Assembly (NCBI RefSeq): GCF_002413825.1
Contig: NZ_DHXT01000069.1
Coordinates: 6,481-18,230 of the forward strand
Direction: 5' to 3'
From: Rhodoferax sp. UBA5149
GTDB taxonomy: Bacteria; Pseudomonadota; Gammaproteobacteria; Burkholderiales; Burkholderiaceae_C
Length of the DNA stretch: 11,750 nucleotides
Shown one piece after another: positions 1 to 6,843 of this stretch; position 1 is the stretch's first letter, and every line of letters begins with the position of its first letter. The position numbers and the translations under genes are program-made. The notes under the pieces are model-generated. The model saw only the letters and a list, made by a program, of their open reading frames with translations, was not told the origin of the DNA and did not search any database.

Positions 1-2723
1 TGCTCGACCATTTTGCGCAGTTCCTGCACGCCTTTTTCGTTGGCGGCAATCTGCGCCTTGAGATCGGCCATGTTTTGCTGCGGGTTTCGACTCGGGTATT
101 CACCGCTCTGGAGCAGCGCGATCATTTCGGCCTCGCGCAGCACGTCGCGGTCCACCAGTTTGACGTTGTTGATCTGCACGCCCTCTTCCTCGATGCGCGT
201 GGAGAACGGCGGCATGGAGCCCGGCGTGATGCCGCCGACATCGGCATGATGGCCGCGGGAACCGACGTAAAACGTCGGCCGGTCATTCAGGTACACCGGC
301 GTGATGACCGTGATGTCGGGCAGATGCGTGCCGCCGTGGTAGGGGTCGTTCAGCACATACACATCACCCGGCTGCATGGTGGCGGCATTCTCGCGCACCA
401 CGGTCTTGATGCTCTCGCCCATGGAGCCCAGGTGCACCGGCATATGCGGCGCGTTGGCAATCAGGTTGCCGGCGGCGTCGAACAGCGCACAGCTGAAATC
501 GAGCCGTTCCTTGATGTTGACCGAGTAGGCCGTGTTTTGCAGCTGCAGGCCCATCTGCTCGGCAATGTTCATGAAGAGGTTGTTGAAGACCTCCAGCAGC
601 ACCGGGTCCACGGTCGTTCCTGCTGCATATTTGATAGCGCGTGGCGCCCGTCTGACGAGGGCCAGATGGTCAAACTCTGTCAAGCTTGCTTCCCAGCCGG
701 GCTCCACGACGGTGGTCGCATTCTTCTCGGCGATGATGGCCGGTCCCGGGATGATGTCACCCGGCTGCAGGTCTTCGCGCACCACCAGCGCGGCATCCAC
801 CCATTGGCCGCTGCAGTACATGCGCACGGCCTCAATCACGGCACCACTGGCCTGCAGATCACGCGGCGCATGCAAGGTGTGGCGGGGTTCGGCGGGGGCG
901 TCGCCCGCAATGACAGCCTCCACCGACACCGCCTCCACGATCAAGCCCTTGCCTTGCATCAAAAAAGCAAATCGCTGCTTGTAGGCCGCCTCGAAACCCG
1001 ATGCGATCTGTGCCACGATGCCCTCCGGCGCGGACGCACTGCTTTGCGGATACTTGACCACCAGCGCCGCATCGCTGCCCTCGTAGCGCACATGCACGCG
1101 CCGGTGGGTGGTGACGGCGCCGACGCTGACCTGCTGGCGCGTCAACTCACCCTCGGCCACGGCGGCCAATGCATCGAGCTGGGCGGCGATCCCGGAAACA
1201 GCATCGGCCGCGAGTTTGACTTCGACCGCCTGCTCCCGAATCACGGTCTGGTCGGCCAGCCCCATGCCATAAGCGCTCAGCACGCCGGCCAGCGGGTGCA
1301 CAAAGACGCGCGTCATGGCCAGCGCATCGGCCACCAGACAGGCATGCTGTCCACCGGCGCCGCCAAAGCATTGCAGGGTGTAGCGCGTCACGTCATAGCC
1401 ACGGGCGACCGAAATTTTCTTGATGGCGTTGGCCATCTGCTGCACTGCGATGTTGATGAAACCTTCCGCCACTTCCTCGGCCGGGCGATGGGTTTGGCCC
1501 GCGAGTTCAGCAAATTTTTCTTGCACCACCTCCAGGCTCAGGGCCTCGTCCGCGCCGGGGCCGAACACCTTGGGAAAATAGCGCGGCTGGATCTTGCCCA
1601 GCATCACATTCGCATCGGTCACCGCCAGCGGACCACCGCGGCGGTAACTGGCCGGTCCGGGATTTGCCCCCGCACTCTGCGGGCCGACCCGAAAACGGGA
1701 CCCGTCAAATGCCAGGATCGAGCCACCGCCCGCCGCCACCGTGTGAATGCTCATCATGGGCGCCCGCATGCGCACGCCGGCCACCTGGGTCTCGAACTCG
1801 CGTTCGAACTCGCCCGCGTAGTGCGACACATCGGTCGAGGTGCCGCCCATGTCAAAGCCGATGACCTTCTCGATGCCCGCAATCTCCGCCGTGCGGGCCA
1901 TGCCCACAATGCCGCCCGCCGGGCCGCTCAAAATCGCGTCCTTACCCTGAAACACGTGGGCTTCGGTCAGGCCACCGGAGGACTGCATGAAGAACAGGTT
2001 CACACCCGGCATCTCGGCCGCCACCTGCTCCACATAACGCCGCAAGATGGGCGACAGATAGGCATCCACCACCGTGGTGTCGCCGCGGCTGACGAACTTC
2101 ATCATCGGGCTGGTTTCATGCGAGGTGCTGATCTGGGTAAAGCCGACGTCGGTAGCGATGCGTTTGGCCGTCAGCTCGTGCGCGGTGTAGCGGTAACCAT
2201 GCATGAATACAATAGAAACACTTCGTAGCCCCCGTTGGTATTGCGTCAGTAGCTCCTCTTTTAATAGCAACTCGTCGAGCGGCTGAATCACGTCGCCATG
2301 CGCGCCGACGCGCTCATGGGCCTCCACCACGGCGCTGTACAAAAGCTCGGGCAACTGGATGTGGCGGTCAAAGATGCGCGGACGGTTCTGGTAGGCGATG
2401 CGCAAGGCATCCCTGAACCCGCGGGTGGTGACCAGCAGTGTCGGCTCGCCTTTGCGCTCCAGCAGTGCGTTGGTGGCCACGGTGGTGCCCATCTTGACGC
2501 AGGCCACCTGCTCCGGCGTCACCGGCTCACCGGCTTTTAGTCCCAACAGATGCCGGATGCCGGCCACCGCGGCATCCTTGTATTGCTCCGGGTTCTCACT
2601 CAACAGCTTGTGCGTGACCAGGGTGAACGAGCCATCCCCGTTGGGGCGCCGACCCACCACGTCGGTGAACGTGCCGCCCCGGTCGATCCAGAATTGCCAA
2701 CGGCGAGGATGCAATGCAGTCAT
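1..2723 (-). CDS. Fused HyuA-HyuB 5-oxoprolinase (ATP-hydrolysing), 3' end outside window
   Basis: One uninterrupted minus-strand frame from ATG at 2723 runs off the left edge: 907 full codons of an expected 1200-1300 for a fused 5-oxoprolinase. GGAG at 2735-2732, 8 nt upstream, supports this start. The HyuA half shows an N-terminal actin-like phosphate loop (FWIDRGGTFTDVV, residues 11-23), SGPAGGIVG (266-274), GFDMGGTSTDVS (289-300) and GGAGGQHA (454-461). The HyuB half begins near residue 703 and shows NDPYHGGTHLPDITV (792-806) and GHHADVGG (824-831). In the family these enzymes hydrolyse 5-oxo-L-proline to L-glutamate at the cost of ATP in the cytoplasm; separate HyuA/HyuB pairs act on hydantoins. 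The fusion and the neighbouring TRAP transporter favour 5-oxoprolinase. Two copies of a 27-bp dispersed repeat lie in frame, at residues 152-160 and 693-701 (the domain joint). An N-methylhydantoinase or acetophenone-carboxylase-like activity cannot be excluded. Confidence 0.93.
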   Translation of the reverse strand, partial: MTALHPRRWQFWIDRGGTFTDVVGRRPNGDGSFTLVTHKLLSENPEQYKDAAVAGIRHLLGLKAGEPVTPEQVACVKMGTTVATNALLERKGEPTLLVTTRGFRDALRIAYQNRPRIFDRHIQLPELLYSAVVEAHERVGAHGDVIQPLDELLLKEELLTQYQRGLRSVSIVFMHGYRYTAHELTAKRIATDVGFTQISTSHETSPMMKFVSRGDTTVVDAYLSPILRRYVEQVAAEMPGVNLFFMQSSGGLTEAHVFQGKDAILSGPAGGIVGMARTAEIAGIEKVIGFDMGGTSTDVSHYAGEFEREFETQVAGVRMRAPMMSIHTVAAGGGSILAFDGSRFRVGPQSAGANPGPASYRRGGPLAVTDANVMLGKIQPRYFPKVFGPGADEALSLEVVQEKFAELAGQTHRPAEEVAEGFINIAVQQMANAIKKISVARGYDVTRYTLQCFGGAGGQHACLVADALAMTRVFVHPLAGVLSAYGMGLADQTVIREQAVEVKLAADAVSGIAAQLDALAAVAEGELTRQQVSVGAVTTHRRVHVRYEGSDAALVVKYPQSSASAPEGIVAQIASGFEAAYKQRFAFLMQGKGLIVEAVSVEAVIAGDAPAEPRHTLHAPRDLQASGAVIEAVRMYCSGQWVDAALVVREDLQPGDIIPGPAIIAEKNATTVVEPGWEASLTEFDHLALVRRAPRAIKYAAGTTVDPVLLEVFNNLFMNIAEQMGLQLQNTAYSVNIKERLDFSCALFDAAGNLIANAPHMPVHLGSMGESIKTVVRENAATMQPGDVYVLNDPYHGGTHLPDITVITPVYLNDRPTFYVGSRGHHADVGGITPGSMPPFSTRIEEEGVQINNVKLVDRDVLREAEMIALLQSGEYPSRNPQQNMADLKAQIAANEKGVQELRKMVE
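621..647 (+). repeat. Dispersed 27-bp repeat, copy 1 (inside the oxoprolinase gene)
   Basis: Matches the pattern TGCT-N9-ATAGC-N6-CGC exactly (TGCT 621-624, ATAGC 634-638, CGC 645-647). It is in the orientation opposite to the gene and exactly codon-phased, giving residues 693-701 (APRAIKYAA) at the joint between the HyuA-like and HyuB-like halves. Confidence 0.55.
2243..2269 (-). repeat. Dispersed 27-bp repeat, copy 2 (inside the oxoprolinase gene)
   Basis: On the minus strand it reads TGCT-N9-GGAGC-N6-CGC, the same spacing as the other copies with one variant box (GGAGC for ATAGC). It codes for about residues 152-160 of the oxoprolinase (LLLKEELLT), between conserved blocks. The local base composition is AT-richer than the surrounding gene. 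Confidence 0.5.
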
Positions 2724-2779
2724 GCAGATAGCTCCAATGTGCAAGGAATGCGATGCCTCAAGCCAGGGGCACCACAGAA

Positions 2780-2835
2780 CCGGCTTTGCCGGGCTGTCGG
2801 TGTCGCCCCCTTGAGGGGGAGGCGGCGCCAGCCGC
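2780..2835. repeat. Three-hairpin GC-rich intergenic block
   Basis: The 124-base gap between the regulator stop and the oxoprolinase start holds three adjacent hairpins: CCGGC-TTT-GCCGG (2780-2792), CCCCC-TTGA-GGGGG (2806-2819) and GCGGC-GCCA-GCCGC (2822-2835). No T-run follows any of them, so none is a textbook intrinsic terminator. From memory, blocks containing CCCCCTTGAGGGGG followed by CTTCGGGGGTGTTTCAT recur between genes in Comamonadaceae; the window alone cannot prove it. The block may weaken read-through from the regulator gene into the oxoprolinase. Confidence 0.55.
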
Positions 2836-2847
2836 TTCGGGGGTGTT

Positions 2848-3399
2848 TCATAAAGACGCGGCCGAGCGGGCCGCCTGGTCATAGATGCCGGACAACAGCC
2901 GCAGCAAACGGGCCAGCTCGCCAATGTCGCGGTTCAGCGCGTCATCGGCATTCAGGGCGTTGATCAGGCAGCTTTCGCGAATTTCACGGTAACGCTCCAC
3001 ATACTGGCGCCCGATGTCGGTGGCGGCATAAGTCACCTCCTTGCCACTCTTGTGCGACGCGACCACACCCAGATTCTGCAATTTCTTGAGCGAATAGTTG
3101 ATCAAGTGGGTGTCTTCCACGTTCATGATGAAGCAGATGTCCGCCAGCCGCTTGTTGCGGGCGCGATGCGTCACGTGGTGCAGCACCAGCACGTCGAGCG
3201 GCGTCAGGTCTTTCAGGCCGGCGGCACTCATGCAATGCGCGATCCAGCGGTGAAAGGCGTTGCCCGCCACGATCAGCCCGAACTCGAACTCACTCATCTC
3301 CGCGCTGCGGGGCGACACCAAGTGCGCGGACGACACGATGGACGGCGCTTCAGCGAGCGGCGTAGCGGCTGGTGGCTTGGGCTGAGATTTTTTGGTCAT
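2848..3399 (-). CDS. MarR-like winged-helix transcriptional regulator
   Basis: 183 residues. The start at 3399 has GGAG 7 nt upstream; M35 is an alternative, but the segment before it (SSAHLVSPRSAE) looks like a conserved family lead-in, so I keep the longer form. Residues 1-25 are Pro/Ala-rich and probably disordered. The core 36-150 is predominantly helical; residues 84-113 (RLADICFIMN to LKKLQNLGVV) form the probable recognition helix-turn-helix, followed by a short wing near 114-126 (ASHKSGKEVTYAATD). MarR-type proteins bind palindromes as dimers and usually respond to a small ligand. The gene lies divergent from dctP and upstream of the oxoprolinase, and a palindrome sits between the divergent promoters, so it probably controls both directions. 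The ligand is unknown; the transported compound is the obvious candidate. Confidence 0.85.
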   Translation of the reverse strand: MTKKSQPKPPAATPLAEAPSIVSSAHLVSPRSAEMSEFEFGLIVAGNAFHRWIAHCMSAAGLKDLTPLDVLVLHHVTHRARNKRLADICFIMNVEDTHLINYSLKKLQNLGVVASHKSGKEVTYAATDIGRQYVERYREIRESCLINALNADDALNRDIGELARLLRLLSGIYDQAARSAASL

Positions 3400-3438
3400 G
3401 AACCGACTCCGGTCTGGTATCTGTGTTGCATGGTGCGG

Positions 3439-3468
3439 ATTGTAGGTATTTCAATCACAATTTATCAA
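3439..3468 (-). promoter_or_regulatory. Candidate sigma-70 promoter for the regulator (and perhaps oxoprolinase)
   Basis: On the minus strand: -35 TTGATA (3468-3463), 18-bp spacer, -10 TACAAT (3444-3439), each one mismatch from consensus. The predicted transcript start near 3432 gives a leader of about 33 nt before the ATG at 3399. Confidence 0.5.
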
Positions 3469-3479
3469 CAATTCGTTGA
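3465..3479. promoter_or_regulatory. Candidate operator palindrome between divergent promoters
   Basis: TCAAC-AATTC-GTTGA, a 15-bp inverted repeat with 5-bp perfect arms in an AT-rich patch. It overlaps the -35 boxes of both divergent candidate promoters (TTGATA minus strand, TTGACA plus strand). Size and composition suit a MarR-type dimer; binding is inferred. Confidence 0.5.
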
Positions 3480-3503
3480 CATTTAGGGAAAACACCAATG
3501 AAT
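3476..3503 (+). promoter_or_regulatory. Candidate promoter of the dctPQM operon
   Basis: A perfect -35 TTGACA lies at 3476-3481. The best -10 is weak (ATGAAT at 3498-3503, 16-bp spacer), as expected for a regulated promoter. The leader to the dctP ATG would be about 55 nt. Confidence 0.4.
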
Positions 3504-3565
3504 CGCCGGCCAATCCGTCTTACATTCAGCTACCCACTTTGCCCATCACCCCAACCGGAGTTTCT

Positions 3566-4552
3566 ATGAAATGTCGCCTGTTCGCACTGACCACCCCCCT
3601 GGCCGCACTCGCTCTGGCATTGGCCGCCGGCACAGCCGCCGCCCAAACCAAATGGGACCTGCCCGCGGCCTACCCGGCCAGCAACTTCCACACCGAAAAC
3701 ATCATCCAATTCGCCAAGGACGTGGACACGGCGACCGGCGGCAAGCTCAAGATCACGGTGCACACCAATGCGTCCCTGTTCAAAGCGCCCGAGATCAAAC
3801 GCGCCGTGCAAGGCGGGCAAGCCCAGATCGGTGAAATCTTGCTGGTGAATTTCGAGAACGAAAACCCCATTTTTGGCGTCGACGGCATTCCGTTTCTGGC
3901 CTCCAGTTTTGCCGACAGCAAAAAACTCTACGCGACCCAGAAGCCGGTGCTCGACAAGGTACTGGGCGCGCAAGGCATGAAACTGCTGTACGCGGTAGCT
4001 TGGCCGCCGCAGGGTCTGTATGTGAAGAAAGAGCTGACCTCGGTGGCCGACATGCGGGGCGTGAAGTGGCGCGCCTACAGCCCGGCCACCGCCAAGATGG
4101 CGGAGCTGATTGGCGCCCAACCGGTCACGATTCAAGCAGCCGAAGTGAGCCAGGCTTTTGCCACCGGCGTGGTGGACAGCATGATGAGTTCCGGCGCCAC
4201 CGGTTTTGACACCAAGATTTATGAATCGGTGAAGTACTGGTACGACACCCAGGCCTGGCTGCCCAAGAACGCCGTCATCGTCAACCTCAAGGCCTTCAAT
4301 GCGCTGGATGCCGCCACCCAGGCCGCGCTGACCAAAGCCGCGGCCGACGCTGAAACTCGCGGCTGGGCGTCAAGCGCCGAAAAGAACGAGTGGTACAAGG
4401 TCGAACTCACCAAGAAAGGCATGAAGATTTTGCAGCCCCCGCCCAAGCTGGCCGCCGACCTGAAACAGGTGGGCACCATCATGCTGGCCGATTGGGAGAA
4501 AAAAGCCGGTGCCGACGGCCAGGCCCTGATCAGCGCCTATCGCAAAAAGTAA
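3566..4552 (+). CDS. dctP: TRAP transporter periplasmic solute-binding protein DctP
   Basis: 328 residues from ATG 3566, chosen over the upstream in-frame ATG at 3476 because GGAG (3557-3560) lies 5 nt before it and the protein then starts directly with a Sec signal peptide: MKCR, hydrophobic 5-22, likely cleavage after A26 (TAAA|QTKWDL). The mature part has the DctP layout: KLKITVHTNAS (60-70), the central VKWRAY segment with Arg169 where the family's carboxylate-binding arginine sits, then QPVTIQAAEVSQAFATGVVD (185-204). DctP captures an organic acid in the periplasm and delivers it to DctQM, driven by a sodium gradient. Bordetella pertussis DctP6/DctP7 define a pyroglutamate-binding DctP subfamily; with a 5-oxoprolinase next door, pyroglutamate is my best guess for the ligand. 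First gene of dctPQM, 10 nt before dctQ. Confidence 0.93.
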   Translation: MKCRLFALTTPLAALALALAAGTAAAQTKWDLPAAYPASNFHTENIIQFAKDVDTATGGKLKITVHTNASLFKAPEIKRAVQGGQAQIGEILLVNFENENPIFGVDGIPFLASSFADSKKLYATQKPVLDKVLGAQGMKLLYAVAWPPQGLYVKKELTSVADMRGVKWRAYSPATAKMAELIGAQPVTIQAAEVSQAFATGVVDSMMSSGATGFDTKIYESVKYWYDTQAWLPKNAVIVNLKAFNALDAATQAALTKAAADAETRGWASSAEKNEWYKVELTKKGMKILQPPPKLAADLKQVGTIMLADWEKKAGADGQALISAYRKK

Positions 4553-4562
4553 GCAGCAAACA

Positions 4563-5087
4563 ATGTCTGCCTCTTCCATTCGCAACGGCCTGGACAGGCT
4601 CTATGACGTTTCAAGCTGGGCCGCTGCGCTGATGATGGTCGGCACGCTGCTGATGGTGGTGCTGGGCATGCTGGACCGCTACGTCTCCCTTAGCTTTCGG
4701 GGCACCGACATGTATGCCGGCTACTGCATGGCAGCGGCGGGCTTTCTGGCGCTGGCGCACACGCTCAAGAAAAACGAACACATCCGGGTCACGCTGCTGC
4801 TCAATGCGGTGGCACCCAAGGCCAAGAAAGCGCTGGAGCTGTGGAGCCTGAGCGCCGCCGTGCTGCTGTCGGGTTTGTTCTGCTTTTACAGCATCAAGCT
4901 GGCCTACCAGTCCTGGGATTTCAACGATATCTCCACCGGCAACGACGCCACGCCGCTGTGGATTCCGCAAATCGGCATGGCGGCGGGCACCCTGGTTTTG
5001 CTGATTGCTTTTGTCGACGAGCTGGTGCTGGAGTTTCTCGGTCAACGCGTCACCAGCAGCAGCGACGAAGCCCTGCATAACGAATAA
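4563..5087 (+). CDS. dctQ: TRAP transporter small permease DctQ
   Basis: 174 residues, typical DctQ size. Four hydrophobic segments at about 18-36, 50-68, 93-112 and 133-156, with the family-typical charged loop LKKNEHIRVTLL (68-79) after the second segment. DctQ is the small membrane subunit that pairs with DctM in the inner membrane and helps dock the loaded DctP. It starts 10 nt after the dctP stop with only a weak purine-rich site (AGCAGCAAAC), so translation may depend on ribosomes arriving from dctP; 17 nt separate it from dctM. Identity is supported both by the membrane pattern and by its place between dctP and dctM. Confidence 0.92.
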   Translation: MSASSIRNGLDRLYDVSSWAAALMMVGTLLMVVLGMLDRYVSLSFRGTDMYAGYCMAAAGFLALAHTLKKNEHIRVTLLLNAVAPKAKKALELWSLSAAVLLSGLFCFYSIKLAYQSWDFNDISTGNDATPLWIPQIGMAAGTLVLLIAFVDELVLEFLGQRVTSSSDEALHNE

Positions 5088-5104
5088 CAAGACAAGAGAT
5101 TTTC

Positions 5105-6400
5105 ATGAGTGAACTCGGAATTACCGCGCTGCTGATCGCCTCGCTGTTCCTGATCCTGGGTAGCGGTGTCTGGATTGGACTCACGCTCACCGGCGTCGCC
5201 TGGATCGCCATGGAGCTGTTCTCCAGCCACCCGGCCGGCGACGCCATGGCGGTCACGATCTGGGGTTCGTCTTCCAGCTGGACGCTGACCGCCCTGCCGC
5301 TGTTCATCTGGATGGGCGAGATCCTGTTTCGCACCCGCCTAAGCGAGAGCATGTTCAAAGGCCTGGCGCCCTGGGTCAACTGGCTGCCCGGGCGCCTGCT
5401 GCACACCAACGTGATTGGCTGCGCCATTTTTGCCGCCGTCTCGGGCTCCAGCGCGGCCACCTGCGCCACCATCGGCAAGATGACGCTACCCGAGCTGACC
5501 AAGCGTGGTTATCCGCAAGACCAGATCATCGGATCGCTGGCCGGGGCCGGCACGCTGGGCCTCTTGATCCCGCCCTCGATCATCATGATTGTGTACGGTG
5601 TCAGCGCCGAGGTATCGATCTCGCAGCTGTTTGTGGCCGGTGTGCTGCCGGGCCTGCTGCTGGCGTCGCTGTTCAGCGGCTATATCGTCATCTGGTCACT
5701 GCTTAATCCGGGCAAAATCCCGCCCCGCACCGAGCAGTTCACGCTCAGCCAAAAACTCTACGAATCGCGCCACCTGATCCCGGTGATGGGCCTGATCGGC
5801 GCGGTGCTGGGCAGCATCTACGCCGGCCTCGCCACGGCCACCGAGGCGGCCGCCGTGGGCGTGATCGGCTCGTTTGTGATGTCCACCCTGCAAGGTTCAC
5901 TGAATTGGGTCACGTTCAAGGAGTCCCTGATGGGCGCCACGCGGCTGTACTGCATGATCGCGCTGATTCTGGCCGGGGCCTCGTTCCTGACGCTCAGCAT
6001 GGGCTACATCGGCCTGCCGCGCCACCTGGCTGAATATGTGTCGTCGCTGGGCCTGAGCCCCTTTCTGCTGGTGCTGGCACTGACCGTGTTCTATGTCATC
6101 CTGGGCTGCTTTCTGGATGGCATCTCGATGGTGGTGCTGACCATGGGCGTGCTCCTGCCCACGGTGCAGGCCGCGCACATTGACCTCATCTGGTTTGGCA
6201 TCTTTGTCGTGGTGGTGGTCGAGATGGCACAAATCACGCCGCCCGTGGGCTTCAACCTGTTTGTGCTGCAAGGCATGACCAGAAAAGAAATCACCTACAT
6301 CGCCCGCGTCACCCTGCCGTTTTTCTTTTTGATGTGCGGCATGGTGCTGGCGCTCTGGTTCTTTCCGCAGATCGCCACCTGGCTGCCGGGCAAGATGTAG
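5105..6400 (+). CDS. dctM: TRAP transporter large permease DctM
   Basis: 431 residues, the usual DctM length, almost wholly hydrophobic with about 11-12 membrane segments. Family signatures are visible: AAVSGSSAATCATIGKMTLP (110-129), which includes the conserved SGSSAAT hairpin motif, then GTLGLLIPPSIIMIVYG (149-165) and, near the C-terminus, the TPPVGFNLFVLQGMT region. DctM is the sodium-coupled transport subunit of the DctQM complex in the inner membrane. An AAGAGA site lies 7-8 nt before the ATG. The gene is the third of a tight dctPQM operon and is followed after 32 nt by crcB on the same strand. No truncation or frameshift was seen. Confidence 0.95.
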   Translation: MSELGITALLIASLFLILGSGVWIGLTLTGVAWIAMELFSSHPAGDAMAVTIWGSSSSWTLTALPLFIWMGEILFRTRLSESMFKGLAPWVNWLPGRLLHTNVIGCAIFAAVSGSSAATCATIGKMTLPELTKRGYPQDQIIGSLAGAGTLGLLIPPSIIMIVYGVSAEVSISQLFVAGVLPGLLLASLFSGYIVIWSLLNPGKIPPRTEQFTLSQKLYESRHLIPVMGLIGAVLGSIYAGLATATEAAAVGVIGSFVMSTLQGSLNWVTFKESLMGATRLYCMIALILAGASFLTLSMGYIGLPRHLAEYVSSLGLSPFLLVLALTVFYVILGCFLDGISMVVLTMGVLLPTVQAAHIDLIWFGIFVVVVVEMAQITPPVGFNLFVLQGMTRKEITYIARVTLPFFFLMCGMVLALWFFPQIATWLPGKM

Positions 6401-6432
6401 CGGGCAGCGCTCGCCTTTATGATGGCGGTACC

Positions 6433-6816
6433 ATGATTTCAGTACTTGCAATTTGTATCGGCGCCTGCATCGGCGCACTCGCCCGCTGGGGCTTAGGGCT
6501 GTGGCTTAACCCGGGCGCGGTCATCCCCCTGGGCACTCTTGCAGCCAACCTCATTGGCGGCTACCTGGTCGGCGTCTGCGTGGCCACCTTTCAGGCCCTG
6601 CCCAATCTCGACCCGGTCTGGCGCCTGGCGCTGGTAACGGGTTTTCTGGGCGCCCTCACCACGTTTTCGAGCTTCTCGGCGGAAGTGGTCGGCATGCTGG
6701 GGCAACAGCGCTACACCATGGCGTTTGGCACCGCCGCACTGCACCTGTTCGGCTCGCTGCTGCTGACGATGGCGGGCATCCGTTCTGCTATGTTTTTTAT
6801 AGCTGCTCGCGCATGA
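6433..6816 (+). CDS. crcB: Fluoride channel CrcB/Fluc
   Basis: 127 residues from ATG 6433; an upstream in-frame start at 6334 lies inside dctM and is not credible. Four membrane segments and the family motifs are visible: ARWG (17-20), PLGTLAANLIGGYLVG (32-47) with Asn39, and GFLGALTTFSSFSAE (70-84), the TTFS-Phe box that lines the fluoride pore and binds the structural sodium. Fluc proteins are dual-topology dimers in the inner membrane that let fluoride out. It follows dctM by 32 nt on the same strand and is probably read with it. No fluoride riboswitch precedes it. The last codons (SAMFFIAARA and stop) fall inside a copy of the dispersed 27-bp repeat, so the C-terminal tail appears repeat-derived. 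It ends 10 bp from the convergent aldehyde dehydrogenase gene. Confidence 0.93.
   Translation: MISVLAICIGACIGALARWGLGLWLNPGAVIPLGTLAANLIGGYLVGVCVATFQALPNLDPVWRLALVTGFLGALTTFSSFSAEVVGMLGQQRYTMAFGTAALHLFGSLLLTMAGIRSAMFFIAARA
6786..6812 (+). repeat. Dispersed 27-bp repeat, copy 3 (3' end of crcB)
   Basis: TGCT (6786-6789), N9, ATAGC (6799-6803), N6, CGC (6810-6812). GCTAT at 6787-6791 and ATAGC at 6799-6803 form a 5-bp inverted repeat around a 7-nt, T-rich loop. It matches copy 4 closely, including the TTTATAGCT core and the CGC end. Confidence 0.6.
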
Positions 6817-6820
6817 TTGA

Positions 6821-6843
6821 CGAGGGCTAGACCTCGAATTTTA
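6821..6843 (+). terminator. Weak hairpin terminator candidate between convergent genes
   Basis: CGAGG (6821-6825), 6-nt loop, CCTCG (6832-6836), then AATTTTAT. It lies just after the crcB stop and overlaps the last codons of the convergent aldehyde dehydrogenase. The 5-bp stem and short T-run make it weak; it could serve the dct-crcB transcript. Confidence 0.35.

Noticed and set aside
75..2228. A 717-codon open frame antisense to the oxoprolinase gene
   Set aside because: Its product is rich in His, Arg and Gly without recognisable domains, while the opposite strand has a complete, motif-rich enzyme. Long antisense frames are common in GC-rich genes.
2715..2741. A fifth copy of the dispersed repeat over the oxoprolinase start (TGCA-N9-ATAGC)
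   Set aside because: One box is altered and the final CGC box is absent (GTG instead). The site also overlaps the ribosome binding site and start codon, which explains the sequence.
3476..3565. Upstream start for dctP giving a 358-residue protein
   Set aside because: It would overlap the promoter and operator region and place 30 non-signal residues before a perfect signal peptide that has its own GGAG site.
6401..6432. Possible fluoride riboswitch ahead of crcB
   Set aside because: Only 32 bases, with no GGNGATGG start and no pseudoknot partner; the GATGGCGG here is too short and most of the space is needed for translation initiation.
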